Source: Tillandsia leiboldiana
Lineage: Eukaryota; Streptophyta; Magnoliopsida; Poales; Bromeliaceae
DNA length: 64,000 nucleotides
Assembly (NCBI GenBank): GCA_029204045.2
Contig: JAQNDB010000158.1
Coordinates: forward strand, 59,889-123,888
Direction of reading: 5' to 3'
The position numbers were made by a program, and so were the translations under genes. Below are positions 10,147 through 21,640 of this stretch, piece after piece. The first letter of the stretch is position 1; each line of letters starts with the position of its first letter. The notes below the pieces were generated by a model. The model was given only the letters and a program-made list of their open reading frames with translations. It was not told the origin of the DNA and did no database searches.

Positions 10147-11437
10147 TGGAGCATATGGCCACTGAGCCGTCGACCGCTGCTGCGATGATGATGGGGCAGA
10201 TGCTGAAGAAGGGGCGGCTGAGGTCGAAAAGGGGCACGAAGCTCGAATGTGCCCTGGCTGTCCACATCCCTAGCAGCGACCCCACCGCTGGTCGCAGGTG
10301 CCGGGGAAGTGCGGACCTCCACAGAAGATGCAATTGCCGGGAGCCCGTGACTGTCGGGACTGCTGCTGCTGAGACTGCCGTTGTCGCTGTGGCTGCCGCT
10401 GAGACCCGCGCTGCGACGACTGTGATCTCTGCTGCTGCTGCTGCTGCGGGGGCCTCTGGGATCCACCAGGCCCTCGCCGCTCCGAACGCCCACGGCCCGT
10501 GAACTGAGGCGGTGGCGGTCGGGGCGGCCTCCAAGTACTGACATGTCCCCCCTCATCATGGGCTGGTCGCTTTCTGTCAGAGCTCTGAGCGACCATCCCA
10601 CCACGTCGGGCAACCACGTGGTCTCCCCTCTCCACCCACTGCGCATGCTCCACTGCCTCCTCCAAAGTCTCTAGCCTCTGGGCATGCACTAAAGTATAGA
10701 TCTCTGGGCGTAGACCTGTCTCGAAGAACTCCACCTGGTGTGGTCCATCCCTGGCCACATAAGGTACACAGTTAAGCAACCGTGTAAACTCCTGAAAATA
10801 GTCCCAAACTGTCCGATCGCCCTGCTGAAGATTCTTCAGATCATCTTCCAGCTTTTTCGTCACACGTGGAGAAGTAAGTATCAAGAATCATACTCCTGAA
10901 CTCCGACCAGGGTAGCTGTCGGGTAATCTGAAACTCCAAAGGCTCAACCCGGCGCAACCATGCATCAGCATCTCCCTCTAAGCAATGTACTGCCATATGT
11001 ACCCTGAATCTCGGATCAATAAAGAAGTCCCGGAACAACTTCTCCATTGATGCTAACCAAGTCCCGATCTCCCAAGGATGAGTACTCCGCCCTGAATACT
11101 TAGGTGGTCCCCTCTGGCAGAACTGAGTAAGTTTCTCCGCAATCTCCCGCTCCTCGGCCGGGGTCAATGGCCGAATCGCTCCCGGCGCCCCACTGCTCGA
11201 TGATGGTGCCGAAGGTGCCAAAGGTACTACAGGTGGTGCGGGAGCCTCCTGAACAACCGGGGGTGGTGCCTCACGATGGGCAAGTAGCTGATCAATCCTC
11301 TGCTGCTGCTGACGATGGCTCTCTGCCAATTGGACCATCATGGCCCGCAGCTCACCAATCTCAATGGATCCCGTCTGCTCCGGCTCAACAGGGGGTGTAG
11401 GGGCACCGCGAGTAGGGATCCGACGTCGGGGAGGCAT
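10147..11437 (-). pseudogene. gag: Tek-1 gag
   Basis: The likely start is MPPRRRIPTRG at 11437, preferred over a methionine six codons earlier because it matches the usual basic N-terminus. A proline- and glutamine-rich stretch precedes the retrotransposon Gag domain (HPWEIGTWLASMEKLF, WLRRVEPLEF, SEFRSMILDTYF). Near 10860 the frame shifts by one base; the Gag domain continues in the new frame (KKLEDDLKNLQQGDRTV, FETGLRPEIY). A glutamine/arginine-rich region follows, then zinc knuckles CIFCGGPHFPGTC and, after an in-frame TAG at 10270-10272, GCGQPGHIRASC. The stop sits inside the second knuckle. Protease follows in the same frame, as one Gag-Pol reading frame. Confidence 0.9.
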
Positions 11438-11710
11438 CCTGCCACAAGAAACCACAAATCAGTAACATAACCCCACACGACCCAATCTAGCGAAAGTCAA
11501 AGACATCCCCCTATTTCTGTCACTTTATGTTGTCTGTAGCCAACATAATTGTCCACCAGAAATAGGCCATGTCGATCCCTCTTCACTCACTGGAAGAGCC
11601 AAAAAAATGAATTACCGACTTTCGCAAAATATCACGTCTCTCGCGCCCTATCATCCTAGGATCTGCCAAAAGCCTAGGGTTTCCTAAGTCCCAACTGACC
11701 TATCCCTAAG

Positions 11711-11721
11711 CTCTGATACCA
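11711..11721 (-). other. Primer-binding site of Tek-1
   Basis: On the minus strand this reads TGGTATCAGAG, eight bases inside the 5' LTR end (GTGACA, then GATTAGGT). It matches initiator methionine tRNA. Confidence 0.9.
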
Positions 11722-13886
11722 ACCTAATCTGTCACGCCCCGGGTGTCAACCAGAACCCGGGCTCGCCAACAGATCCGCCGTGCACACAGAATTTTCCATG
11801 TACACGAAGCGCTGGAAACCTGCTCATATATAAGATATACAATAAAAGAGCATAAACAGAGCTGAACTAAAAGAACTATAAGTAATCTCAGACTGGAAAT
11901 AAGATACAAGCGAAAATAAAAGTACAATAAACTCCCAGCTCACCAATAAAATACAAACAGCTAGCTAAGGCCAGACCCAAAAGTATACTACAGTAGTCTA
12001 AGATACAAAAGGGGTACAATAAAGGTCCAGCTACTATCACGGTCGGGGTAGATGATCTAGCTAGTCCGCAATCCTCTTACCTTGATCTGCCGCTGATGGC
12101 CCAGCAGCTCCCGCAGATGACTCTGCAAAACAAAGGGGAAAAGACAGAAAACAACTATGGGGGTGAGAACTACTAGATAAACCAGTAGCCTCCCCTAGTG
12201 GGTAAAACCTCAAATGCTGACGCACCCACTAGGACTATAAGAGGCAAAAAGGAGAGAAAAGTGGTATGCTAAAAAGGCTGCTGAAAGAGAAGACTACCAC
12301 TACTATGCCTCTAAATGCAGTGCCAAAAAGATATCTGTATGTATGCAACTGTAAGACTAGCCGCCCAAAGAAACCCAATCGAAGGGCCAGGAAGTACTGG
12401 CACTGCCTGCTCTGTCATCACTCACAACTGTCCAACTGACCGGCACCCGTCACGGTCCAAAAGCCTACTCCGGAGTAGCACTCGAGGGGAGCGACCCACA
12501 CGAGTATAATAACCCTGTCATCAATATCTCTCAATAGCAGGACTGGATCAAGACTATGATCAAAGTGGGAAACTCCATCCACTAATGCAATCCCAAATCC
12601 CAAATCTGATGAGATGATAAGTATCCGGTCGACCGCCCAAAATCCGCGGTCGCCGCAAGACCCAGAAATCCCAATCTGGTGAAATAAACCCATCTGGTCG
12701 ACCGCCTAACATCCGCGGTCGCCATAATACCCCTCAATCCACAAATGAGTCCAAACTGTCCCATACACAAGACCCCAGCTACACCATCCCCAAAACTCTG
12801 CTAGAACTCGAGCAACATGCACAAGTATAACAATGAGAGTCACTACACATGTTTTCTCCTAAGTCAGATCCAATAAGAGGGTGTAGCAATAAATAGTGGC
12901 CTAACTAGATGTCCATACAAGCATGCGATTGTCCTTTTTAAAAACAGTAGTAAAGTATCTGATATTCATTTTAAAAGATTAATCTTAATCTAGTAGCATG
13001 TTAAATTAATTGCATGCAAGGTGAGGATATAGCATGTGTCCAACATTGATGTCCCAAGTTTAACACCTAAAGCTACCAATTAATTTAGGGGTCAATATAT
13101 CATGTTCTCAAATCAACTATTATCTTGTAGCATTCAAATTGGGGCAACTTGATAATCCTAGTGAGCAAGTCAACAGTGAGGGAAACGCAACCACCCACCT
13201 CAAAAAGCGTGCACAACACCCGAAGATACACTCCGCTGCCCACAGCCCTCTAAAGCTGTTGTCTGCCAAAAACAGTGCCCTACAACTGCAAACATTGAAC
13301 ACGGTATAAAAATTACAAGTCTCAAATACAGCTTTTGCTGTTTTTACAACCAGCACGAAAAATGAGGTATTTCACCTCTGTCCCGAGCTCCAAAAATCCT
13401 ATAAAAATCATGGTTGCGTTCCTCGCGAAAAGTAGGCCCAAAACGACTGTTTAAACGCCTCGATCCGACGTTCCTACGTCAAGATATAAATCGTTGAAGT
13501 TGCCACTGTCCAAAGATTCCAAACAGCAAAAGGGAGGTCAAATACACCTCGGGAACCATGCCAAGAATTTGGAATCCAGAGAAATCACCAACACGAAAAA
13601 TGAAGCCCTACCTCTCAGGAACACACCGGCGAAGAAATCATCGAAATCGGACTCCTGTACTGCGCAGGGGGCTTCTTGGACTGAGATGCGACGATAACGG
13701 GCCTAATTAGGGGGAAAAACGAGGCGCACTGTAAAATCCGGATCGCCGTTGTCGAGCTTCCAAAAATTCTGGAAATCCACCACGAGATGCAAAATAATGT
13801 GAGGAACAACTTCTCTAAAGATCCCTCCCTCTCATTCCCTCTCTACACCAACGGAAAAAGAAAGAGAAGAGAGAGAGGTGGGCTGC

Positions 13887-13894
13887 CTTTTATA
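13887..13894 (-). promoter_or_regulatory. TATA box of Tek-1 5' LTR
   Basis: The minus strand reads TATAAAAG in a C-rich context, downstream of the G-box cluster. The same site is at 5661-5668 in the 3' LTR. Confidence 0.75.
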
Positions 13895-14044
13895 GGCCCA
13901 AAAATCTTTTTGATTAATGACGGCCATGTCCCCGGTTTCGGGCGCCCGAAACCGGGCCCGCACAGTAACCCGGCCCAACTCGGCCCGCTCCGCACACGGG
14001 ATCCGGCCGGACCGCGTGGCCGTCCAACCCGTCCCGCTGCTCGA

Positions 14045-14484
14045 CACGTGTCCCCCGCACAGGGGACAGCGCGGCCGGCCAATCGGGCGCGCCCATGTGT
14101 CCCCGCAATCGGTGGCTGGGGTGGGTGGCGCCCGCCTATGGGGCGGCGCCACGTGGCCCACGTGCGCTGCCGTGCCCGACACGGCTGTCGGGCGGCCGCC
14201 GCCGCCCACGTGCGTACGGCCGCAGCCGCGTGGCCCAGCGTGCGCCATGCGCATATGGGCCACCCAATCCGGGGCCGCCATGTGGCGCGCCCCGGTCCAC
14301 CGTGCACCGCGCACACCCCGCCCCTGCCCGGCATGCCCGCGCTGCCCGTGCATGCCCCCGCGCGCCGAGCACACTGCGCCGGGCCAATCGCGTGTCGCCA
14401 CGTGGCCCGCCGGTCCACCGTGCACCGGCGGCCTGTTCCGTGGACCGGGGGGCGTGCGCCGGCCCAATGAGAGGGCGCCACGTG
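14045..14484 (-). promoter_or_regulatory. Cluster of six G-boxes (CACGTG) in Tek-1 LTR
   Basis: CACGTG occurs at 14045, 14150, 14159, 14207, 14399 and 14479, mostly as GCCACGTGGC or ACACGTGTC, 150-600 bases upstream of the TATA box. In plants these are binding sites of bZIP and bHLH factors in abscisic-acid, stress and light responses. The zone is very GC-rich, so some hits could be compositional. Confidence 0.6.
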
Positions 14485-14806
14485 TCCATGCCGGTCCACA
14501 GCTCCCCCATGCACCAATTTGCGCGGAAAACTTCCGGGGGTCCGTTTTTGGGCATCCGGACTCCGAAAAATATAAATAAACAGCCGTTTTCAAGCGTTTT
14601 TCCGCGCTGAATCCAAATACGGCCTCCGATCAGCCTGAAACCACTTCTAAAATTCGGTGAATGCAGCCGAAGGTCAGGCTTGCTCCCAAATCCTTACTGA
14701 GTTCCAAACAACACATCACTTGACATTTTGGGGCCCCACACACCAATAATAGGTGTTCCACACCCCGAAACAGGGGAAAAACCACTGGGGATCCTGGGAC
14801 ACTACA

Positions 14807-16630
14807 GTCAAGCATTAAGGTATGTTTTCGTTGTGGTTTTGTAGGGCACATAAGGAGAAATTGCAAGATGGGAGCGAAACGTTCAACTCAAGCGCCTCTT
14901 GCAACAACTACCAAAAAGGTGATTCCCTGGAATTCAAAGAAAAAATTTTCAAATGAAAAGAGCCTTGGTAGTTCACCTCGCAAGATGATGTCAAGCAATA
15001 AATCAAACAAGACGTTTTCACCAAGGAGAATAACTTCAAAAACATTGCCGACGCAATCCAAAAAGGTTTGGGTGCGCAAAGGTGAAATCTTCCCCTGTCT
15101 TGTTGTTCATACTTCTTTACATGCTTATGCCAACTCGTCTTGGTATCTTGATAGCGGGTGTTCCCGTCATATGACCGGTGACAAAAACTGTTTTCAATTT
15201 TTTGAAAAACTCTCCGGAGGAAGTGTAGTTTTCGGAGACGGTCGTTCTTCCAAAATTGTTGGAAAAGGAACTATCGCTATTCCAGATGGCCCGGTTCTAA
15301 ACAATGTTTTATTTGTTGAAGGCCTAAAGACTAACCTCATTAGTATAAGTCAATTGTGTGATAATGGGTTCTCAGTTAATTTTTCTTCGTCAGAATGTAT
15401 TATGACTGATAAGGACCAATTATTCTTTTTGAAAGGGGTTAGATCTGAAAATAACTGCTACATAGTTCCAAATAAATTTTCTGAAAAATGTAACCAAGTT
15501 TCTTTGGATAATGAAACTCTTTGGCATGAAAGACTAGGTCACATAAATTTTAAGGAACTATCTAGAATTTCAAATAAAGACGTGGTTAAGGGGGTTCCTA
15601 AACTTTCATTTAAAAACAACATTGTGTGTGGAGGTTGTCAAAAGGGAAAACAATCAAGGACTGCACACAAGAACTTGAACCACGTTGGTACCAATCGGCC
15701 CTTAGAATTATTGCATATGGACCTTATGGGGCCGACTCGTCAACCATCTTTGGGAGGTAAATGGTATATTTTTCTTTCGGTTGATGACTTCTCTAGATAT
15801 TCATGGGTAGCATTTTTAAAAGAGAAAGCTGATACTTTTGATTCTTTTCATGAGATTTGCCATCGTATCATGATTGAAAAGAATGAAAAGATCATTCGTG
15901 TTAGAAGTGATAGAGGTGGAGAATTCATAAATTCTAAATTCATTAATTTTTGCACTTCCAATGGCATAAAACATGAATTCTCAGCACCCTATACACCTCA
16001 ACAGAATGGTGTAGTCGAGCGCAAAAACAGGGTTGTTCAAGAGATGGCACGTGTTATGCTTCATAGCCGGAAATTACCGCTATATTTTTGGGCTGAAGCT
16101 GTGAACACCGCTGTCTATCTTATTAATCGAGTTTATTTGCGCCCGGAAACTTTAAATACACCATATGAACTATGGTTCTGTAGAAAACCAAATATTAAAT
16201 ATTTTCGTATCTTTGGGAGTCGGTGTTATATTTTGCGTGATCGCGAAAATCTTGGAAAATTTGACTCTCGAAGTGACGAAGGGATTTTTATGGGTTATTC
16301 TACAAACAGTAGAGCATATCGGGTATTTAACTTGAAATCTAAGACAATGGTAGAATCTATAAATGTTAAAGTAGATGAAGTTTTTCACTTTTCCTCTGAC
16401 AAATCTACCCCTGATATGTCTCTTGATGATGATACTCCTGTAAATGCATCTTCTCATAATAATTCTTCCAATATTAATGATGCATCTAATGGTTCTTCTA
16501 GTTTATCTGATGTGCAGGAATCATCACATGTCTCCCCGAGGACTCCGTTACCTCAAACGCCACGCATCTCCAAGGATCATCCAGAATCAAACATTATTGG
16601 AGACCCACAAGAAGGAGTCAGGACTCGGAG
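14807..16630 (+). pseudogene. pol: Sire-1 gag end, protease and integrase
   Basis: The frame resumes after the Tek-1 target duplication. It opens with the second zinc knuckle, CFRCGFVGHIRRNC, so the Tek-1 insertion fell between the two knuckles. Protease has the copia active site SWYLDSGCSRHMTG near 15140. Integrase follows: WHERLGHINFKEL and CGGCQKGKQ (zinc part), then catalytic residues in HMDLMGP, VRSDRGGEF and NGVVERKNR. The C-terminal part includes FRIFGSRCYILRDR and IFMGYSTNSRAYRV. A serine/asparagine-rich linker leads towards RT. The frame is open throughout and is cut at 16630 by Cas-1; TSD CGGAG is at 16626-16630. It resumes at 24920. Confidence 0.94.
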
Positions 16631-16807
16631 TGTGACGCCCCACTTCCCAGGGGGTCACCTATCCTAGAACTACTCTAGCTCTAGCACGCTTAACTCTCAT
16701 GTTCCTCTTGGATTTTGCTACCATCCAAAATGCTATAGCCGGGTTAGAGATTTAGTCCTATTATATCATTTATATAGAGGACTAATCCAAATTCCGGGGG
16801 TGTTACA
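16631..16807 (-). repeat. Cas-1 left (3') LTR, Cassandra type
   Basis: This is a 177-bp LTR with a 5S rRNA-like segment at 16642-16695. It carries a C-to-T change in the box C-like part relative to the other three copies (GGATAGG instead of GGATGGG on the minus strand). Confidence 0.92.
16642..16695 (-). other. 5S rRNA-like segment with Pol III internal promoter (Cassandra LTR)
   Basis: On the minus strand the 54 bases contain AGTTAAGCGTGCT (box A of plant 5S rRNA), AGAGTAGT, then CTAGGAT-GGTGACC and CCTGGGAAGT (box C), in 5S order and spacing. This is the defining trait of Cassandra. The 5' half of 5S rRNA is missing, so it is not a 5S gene. Matching segments are at 18430-18483, 18829-18882 and 24749-24802. 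Confidence 0.9.
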
Positions 16808-17015
16808 TTCTTCCCCCCTTTAAGCCCTGACGTCCACGTCAGGCTCAAGCACACTCACAAGCACCAGGCGATGTGAGACTCGTCTCGTTAGCCTTAGCCG
16901 ACCTTGTGAGGAGCTGCACTCCACTCACAACGGTCATTAGCCGGGGAGCCTCGCTCTACCCGCTATATAACCCTGGCTCAGCCGAGACTCATCTCACATT
17001 TCCGGCTGGTGAATG
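16808..17015 (-). other. Cassandra interior separated from its 5' LTR
   Basis: It is non-coding and matches the interior of Cas-2 (18596-18800) along its length. It starts with a polypurine tract next to the LTR and includes an inverted repeat around 16824-16846 (TGACGT/ACGTCA arms). No open frame. Confidence 0.85.
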
Positions 17016-17036
17016 GCTCTGATACCAACTCTAATC
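17016..17036 (-). other. Left recombination junction at the primer-binding site
   Basis: Cassandra interior runs up to GCTCTGATACCA (17016-17027). Gypsy-type sequence, ending CTAATC, follows directly to the Tek-2 LTR at 17037. In intact Cas-2 the same motif is followed by AC and the Cassandra LTR instead. Confidence 0.88.
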
Positions 17037-18418
17037 TGTCACGCCCCGGGGTCGAAACTGCAACCCGGGCCCGCCAACAGATCCGCCACCTATGCCAAAA
17101 CCGCATAGGCGAAGCGTCCAACCTGCAAGAAAAGTACTATAGCTAAACAGATATCAGCGCTATAAATAAAAAATCTGTTGTATAACCAAAATCAATCACT
17201 GTACAACTGGAAATAAAACAACACTGTCCGCCTCCCAAAATAATAATAAAACAATATCCTCAAATACAAGCTCTGAACCCAACCGGGAGGTAACTCCAAT
17301 AAATACAACAGTGTACAGTCTCTCAATACATAAAATATCCTCACTACAACAGTCTCTCAAAAGAGAAAAACAAAACAACTAAACTACTGAAGATCTCCTC
17401 TGTAGGGGATACCGCTACTCTCCAACGACGGGTAGGGATCTAGCTCGCGACTCCCTCGCCTCGATCAACAACCGCAGAATCAGCATCACCCGCTAAGACT
17501 CTGCAAAACAAAGGAGAGAAAGGAAAAAGGGGGGGGGGAAGACCCCCAAAGGGTGTGAGAACTACACCAAAAAGGGAGTTCTCAGTGGGTACCACCGCCA
17601 GACCTGACGGTCTGCCTACCAAGTCCTCAAGAGACATAAACTAACCCAAGTCATAAGACTGAAATGAGTAAGCTGGAGACACTCAACAGCTACCATGCCC
17701 CTATCTAAAGGCTAAAAGGGGAGGACCAAACAGTGGTATGCAACCACTAGCACATGAAGTGCACAATCGACCCAATCGAGCTGACTGCCACATCTGGTCC
17801 AGTCAAACCTGCGCCCACCTACAACCACCTCCCGCTGACGGGCAGGAATTACGTAGGGCGTCCAAACGGACTAACTCGCTATCGAGTAGTGGCTCATGCA
17901 GGCTATGGTCAAAATCCACGCTCTCTCTCAGAACGGATAGAATCATGATGCTCAACCTCTCACACAGCGGTCAAAGTACTCTCAACCACACGGGACCACC
18001 GTCAACCAAACGGCTCTCAATAATAGTAGCACTGATCTAAACTCAACTACCAGTCTGCACTCGGCCCCCAGGCACGAGTGTAACAATAAAAGTATTTGAC
18101 CGAAATAAACCCAATCGAATGAACCGGTATAAAACCCGGTACTGCCTGCTCTGTCACCAATCTCCCGAACTCAGTATCTCCACTGTCCAAATGACCGGAA
18201 CCCAACACGGTCTGACCGGAACCCAACACGGTCTAAAGCCTACTCCGGAGCGGCACTCGAGGGGAGCGACCCACACGAGTAAAGTATCTCTGTCATCAGT
18301 ATCACAAGTATCTCTATATAGCAGGACTTTGATCATCAATCTGATCAAAGTGGGAAAACTCAACCACCAAGGAAAGACCCGACCTCAATCGGATGCAACT
18401 GAACGATAAGTGGGAAAC

Positions 18419-18994
18419 TGTGACGCCCCACTTCCCAGGGGGTCACCCATCCTAGAACTACTCTAGCTCTAGCACGCTTAACTCTCATGTTCCTCTTAGA
18501 TTTTGCTACCATCCAAAATGCTATAGCCGGGTTAGAGATTTAGTCCTATTATATCATTTATATAGAGGACTAATCCAAATTCCGGGGGTGTTACATTCTT
18601 TCCCCCTTTAAGCCCTGACGTCCACGTCAGGCTCAAGCACACTCACAAGCACCAGGCGATGTGAGACTCGTCTCGCTAGCCTTAGCCGACCTTGTGAGGA
18701 GCTGCACTCCACTCACAACGGTCATTAGCCGGGGAGCCTCGCTCTACCCGCTATATTACCCTGGCTCAGCCGAGACTCATCTCACATTTCCGGCTGGTGA
18801 ATGACTCTGATACCAACTGTGACGCCCCACTTCCCAGGGGGTCACCCATCCTAGAACTACTCTAGCTCTAGCACGCTTAACTCTCATGTTCCTCTTGGAT
18901 TTTGCTACCATCCAAAATGCTATAGCCGGGTTAGAGATTTAGTCCTATTATATCATTTATATAGAGGACAAATCCAAATTCCGGGGGTGTTACA
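18419..18994 (-). mobile_element. Cas-2: complete Cassandra TRIM element
   Basis: It is 576 bp: LTRs 18419-18595 and 18818-18994 (177 bp each), flanked by a perfect GAAAC duplication (18414-18418 and 18995-18999). The primer-binding site is CTCTGATACCA on the plus strand just before the right LTR (18805-18815). The polypurine tract follows the left LTR. There is no coding capacity; such elements move with proteins from other retrotransposons. 5S-like segments are at 18430-18483 and 18829-18882. Confidence 0.96.
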
Positions 18995-20884
18995 GAAACT
19001 CCATCCACTAAAGAAAACTGATACCCAATCAGGTGCCTGGAGAAACATTCGGTCAACCGCCCAATATCCGCGGTTGCCGCAAAGCCCCACGACTAATCCA
19101 ACCTGTCCCAGACACGAAGTCCCGACTACACTATCCAGACCCCTGCTCGAACCCGAGCAACACTGACCACCTGACTAACAAGAAGGAGAAAGGAAAAGCA
19201 TGGTTTCTCCTAAGTCAAGTTCCAACAAGTAGTGTAGCAATAAAAAGGGGGCCTAACTATATGTCCATACAAGCATGCATTTGTTCTCAAGAAAGATACA
19301 ACAAAGTAATCCACATGCCTACACCTTACCATAATCCTCGATCATAATAAGTCCTCAGAGTACAAATCCGCACATAGCTACGAAATCCTGTCCCAAAGCA
19401 TAAACCAACCACATGAAAGGCTATGTGCTAACATGGCATGTTACATAATCTCATAGGGTAACATTATCCTAGGTAAGCTTACACTAATCATCACATAGAT
19501 GTCAAAGTCATGCAAGTCCTCAGTATATCTCATAAATACTATTCTTGCAATCATTTATACAAATATCATTATCAAGCATACCTACCTTACAAACATAAAC
19601 CATGTACCCTAAACATGCATGCATCAGTCATAGAGGGGTGACATCCCCACAAGTGCACTTATATTCACCATAACATAATCATTGCCTTATACAGTTACTG
19701 ATATTAAGCTTACCCACCTGAAGCGCTTAAACCAAGGCAAACCTGAAGTCGGTGAAGAGTGTAGACGCTCACAGTCCAACATCTGGCAAAATTGCACCCT
19801 CGGAACATGTCGTGCAAGCCGTGGCTCCAAACAACTGAAAACGCCCGGAATCCACTAAGTCCAATATTCTCCAGTTCCAACAGGTCCAGCAACACTTGCA
19901 AACACCCCTGGGTACAACAATAAGGTCCAACATTACACTTTTATTCCAAAAATAATCCTCATATACAACATCAGAAAACAGCCCCGAAGACGTGCAGTTT
20001 TCACCTGTAAAAAGTGCCCAGAAAAATCCAACAAAATTACTATCGCGTTCCTCGCGTCGATACCTTCGAAACGAGTACCTGCACGTCAAATTCCGAGCCC
20101 CGTAGGCCGAGTTACAAATTCCACAACACAGGGCGCCCACAAACATACAACCACACATCTGTATTTCCATGCACAGATAAAGGGCGAGAAATATACCTTC
20201 GGGTAAAACTCAGAAAAATCCAAGAAAAATACTGTGACAATCCTCGCGTCGAGTAGATGAAAAAAGTGTATAAGCATGTCACCATCCGATGCCCGGTTGC
20301 GGAGATACAAATCCGGCAAGGTGTCGCTGTCCAGAAAATCCATCAGAAAACCGTGTCACAGTAAACATGGAAGAACTCCTCGAAAAGCGCGAAATGGGGG
20401 AAAGCTGAAAATACCAAGATCGTAGATCTGTCCGTCGCGGATCCAGCGGTGAAGAAATAGCTCGAAAAGGTGGTCGGAGTAGGCCGGGGGAGCTCGCGCA
20501 CCGAAATGCGACGAAGGGGAACCCAAATGGACGAGCGTCGTGCCGCGCCGTAAAAATGGAAACCTCAATAAGCGTGCCGCCAAAAATCTCAAAACTTTGC
20601 AGATGGATGCAGAATAGCTCGGGGATCAACCTTGCTGAAGGTGCCATGGCGAGAGGAGACTCGGAAATGCCGGAAAAAGGGGGAAGAAAGAAGCTCGGGT
20701 CGCTTTTATAGGCTCCAGAAACAAATCACAAAATACCGAATGTTCCGGGTGCAGGGAATTTTCGGGCGCGCACTGTAGCAGCCCGAAAGTTCCCTGGGCG
20801 CGCGGTGTAGCAGCCCGGAAGTTCCCTGGGCCTCCACGTCGCCCGCCAAACAGGCGACAGCAATGCCCGCCGCTCACAACGCGA

Positions 20885-21144
20885 CACGTGGCACCCCCCA
20901 GACGTCGACACGTGGCCGCCCACGCGCGGGAACAGCCCGTCAATGCGCCCACGTGCGCTCTGCGCCCGCCGCCTGCGCCTCTGCACGCACGCTTCCCGAG
21001 GCGCTCCCCAGCCAGATCCGTGGACCGAGCGTGCTGCACCGCACCAACCACACGCCGCCACGTGTCACCCTCCGGTCCACCGTACACCGCGCCTTTTCCC
21101 GTGGACCGCGCCCCCTGCGCCGGCCAACCGGGATCCGCCACGTG
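20885..21144 (-). promoter_or_regulatory. G-box cluster in the Tek-2 LTR
   Basis: CACGTG occurs at 20885, 20909, 20950, 21059 and 21139, upstream of a minus-strand TATA box at 20703-20710, in the same relative place as in Tek-1. Confidence 0.55.
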
Positions 21145-21640
21145 GCCCACGACCGGTGCACGCCTCCGCGGTGGACCGCGCACCTGCCCGCGCCTGCCCG
21201 CGCCACGCTCCGCCGCTGCCGCCGCTGCCCGCCGCCGCCGCCGCTGCCCGCCGGCGCCGGAACAGTACCAAGATGCCTTGAAAATTGCGCGCGTCATCCG
21301 GGCTCCGAAAAATACAAGTGAATAGTCCATTTTCATCGTTTTCGCGCGCTGAATCCAAATCCGAAGTCCGATTTGCCAAATTCCAACTCTAAAAATTGCC
21401 GAAGGCATCCAGGAAGGTGTTCTTTGTCCAAACTTCGCGCTGAGCCCAATTTTAATATCCATTGTGCGCAAAACCACTTCTAAGCATTCGACGGGGCCAT
21501 TTGATCACCCACGTGATCCATTTAAGCCCGAAGTCCCCCACTGGTGTCCAAATTGTTCACAAACCCCGCCGACGCGCCGCATAGGCCTCCAGAAGCTGTA
21601 GGTGCAACAGTGCTCCATCAATAAGAATTTCGGGTCTTCA

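Larger units (their letters stand above)
3505..14806 (-). mobile_element. Tek-1: Tekay/Del-type chromovirus (Ty3/gypsy)
   Basis: This 11.3-kb element is complete in structure. LTRs are 3505-6598 and 11730-14806, in TG...CA form, flanked by a perfect 5-bp duplication GTCAA (3500-3504 and 14807-14811). Gag-Pol lies on the minus strand between them. The domain order protease, RT, RNase H, integrase and C-terminal chromodomain places it in the chromoviruses; long LTRs of about 3.1 kb fit the Tekay/Del branch. The coding region has one frameshift and three stops, so it is no longer autonomous, but the LTRs remain very similar, which suggests a fairly recent insertion. Confidence 0.95.
11730..14806 (-). 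repeat. Tek-1 5' LTR (promoter copy)
   Basis: This LTR is 3077 bp. Being upstream of gag on the minus strand it is the copy that would drive transcription. It contains G-boxes (14045-14484), a TATA box (13887-13894) and the two GGAYNTTRG-loop hairpins near 12630-12722. Confidence 0.95.
17037..21640 (-). repeat. Tek-2 LTR, interrupted by Cas-2
   Basis: It begins TGTCACGCCCCGGGG and ends at a TCTTCA boundary next to a polypurine tract (about 21641-21655, minus strand). Without Cas-2 and its duplication it is about 4.0 kb. It shares blocks with the Tek-1, LTR-5 and LTR-6 LTRs: a hairpin at 19054-19076, a TATA box at 20703-20710 (minus) and five G-boxes at 20885-21144. It is the only LTR of the gypsy part. 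Confidence 0.87.

Noticed and set aside
16642..16695. 5S rRNA gene
   Set aside because: Only the 3' part of 5S, containing the internal promoter, is present, inside TG...CA LTRs with target duplications; it is Cassandra.
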